NCBI GenBank assembly: GCA_002425705.1 | Contig: DIMT01000039.1 | Span: forward strand, 1 to 14,398 | Direction of reading: 5' to 3' | Source of the DNA: Firmicutes bacterium UBA5559 | Lineage (GTDB): Bacteria; Bacillota; Clostridia; Peptostreptococcales; Anaerovoracaceae | DNA length: 14,398 nucleotides | Position numbers and translations under genes: made by a program | The notes under the pieces: generated by a model | The model's database searches: none | Told to the model about the DNA's origin: nothing | The model's input: only the letters and a program-made list of their open reading frames with translations | Part shown: positions 13,920 to 14,398 of the stretch, piece after piece | How the letters are laid out: each line of letters starts with the position of its first letter | How positions within the stretch are numbered: position 1 is the stretch's first letter

Positions 13920-14398
13920 CTAACCTTTCCCGTCATAGAGCATCGGCAGATTCCTGATTCTGGGATCCTGGATTTTGCTCATCAATGACTCGCCGTGGGC
14001 TACCAGGAAATTTTCCCGGCTTCCCGACAATCCCATACGGTTCAGCTCTTCCCGAATCAGAATACAGATTTCCTCTATCCGCTGGCTTTTTTCTTCGGCC
14101 CGCTCGGGATCATCCGGAATCCGGGCCAATCGGGCCAGCATGAAGGCCATTTCTCTTCCGCCCTCAAGAGATTCCATGCCCCGGAACATCCACTTATAGA
14201 AGGGCATGTAGGTCTTACGAAGAAGATAAAAGGCGCCGGCTGCGGCCTTGATAAATTCAGACGCGGCCATACAGGCTGCGGCCGAGTCCCCCCGCTTTAT
14301 AGAACGCAGGTAATTGTATTGACCGGATTGGGACATGGCAGCCAGCCGGGCTGTTAACTTTTTAAGAAAAACATCCTCCGGATAGAACTCCAGTAGTT
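13920..14398 (-). CDS. DUF4037-type protein, C-terminal part (5' end outside window)
   Basis: The frame continues upstream of the first internal ATG (14336) without a stop to the window edge, and the added residues (LEFYPEDVFLKKLTARLAAM) read as natural protein, so this is the C-terminal 158 or so residues of a longer gene. The segment SGQYNYLRSIKRGDSAAA, followed by FIKAAAGAFYLLRKTYMPFYKWMF in parts, resembles the helical DUF4037 domain that follows a nucleotidyltransferase domain in poorly characterised proteins. The nucleotidyltransferase half, if present, is off the window. The remainder is helical and charged with no visible catalytic motif. It precedes the PAS-like gene by 10 bases and is the first operon member visible. 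Confidence 0.7.
   Translation of the reverse strand, partial: LLEFYPEDVFLKKLTARLAAMSQSGQYNYLRSIKRGDSAAACMAASEFIKAAAGAFYLLRKTYMPFYKWMFRGMESLEGGREMAFMLARLARIPDDPERAEEKSQRIEEICILIREELNRMGLSGSRENFLVAHGESLMSKIQDPRIRNLPMLYDGKG

Overview
The window reads as ordinary chromosome from a low-oxygen Firmicute, most likely a member of the Clostridia. The evidence is the gene content and expression signals: strong GGAGG-type ribosome binding sites, a yybP-ykoY riboswitch with a transcriptional terminator, ARG boxes, a DhaL/DegV fatty-acid-kinase-type protein, and a flavodiiron/rubredoxin/NADH-reductase fusion of the kind found in anaerobes. No species can be named from this alone. All genes but one lie on the minus strand. 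No rRNA, tRNA, CRISPR array, insertion sequence or prophage gene was seen, and no stretch of 300 bases lacks a gene.

Left part (1-7330, minus strand, transcribed right to left). A large flavodiiron fusion protein (NADH-dependent oxygen or NO reduction) is followed by an MreB/Mbl-type actin, a terminator, and a THUMP-domain rRNA methyltransferase. Next comes ornithine carbamoyltransferase behind its own promoter with two ARG boxes. Last is the N-terminal third of a P2-type cation ATPase, cut by the window edge. The ATPase sits behind a well-formed yybP-ykoY (manganese) riboswitch whose aptamer and terminator compete for the same bases, so the pump is probably a Mn2+ exporter or a Mn2+/Ca2+ pump rather than a plain Ca2+ ATPase.

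Centre (7115-8356). A 216-base divergent control region separates the flavodiiron gene from ltaE (threonine aldolase), the only plus-strand gene. It holds facing promoters, a 25-base dyad covering both, and an intrinsic terminator inside the flavodiiron leader that looks like an attenuator. The 3' end of ltaE overlaps the 3' end of the opposing operon by 20 bases.

Right part (8337-14398, minus strand). Seven tightly spaced genes look like one operon. In transcription order they are a DUF4037 protein (5' end outside the window), a small membrane-anchored PAS-like protein, galE (UDP-glucose 4-epimerase, short at its C terminus), a HutD-like cupin carrying an unusual two-helix membrane tail, a DhaL-DegV fusion resembling a one-chain fatty acid kinase, a DUF1295 (steroid 5-alpha-reductase-like) membrane protein and a DUF2177 membrane protein. 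Several encode membrane or lipid-related proteins, so a cell-envelope or lipid role is a reasonable guess but is not proven.

The items that best repay a second look are the HutD-membrane fusion, the DhaL/DegV fusion, the leader terminator of the flavodiiron gene, and the Mn-riboswitch-controlled ATPase.
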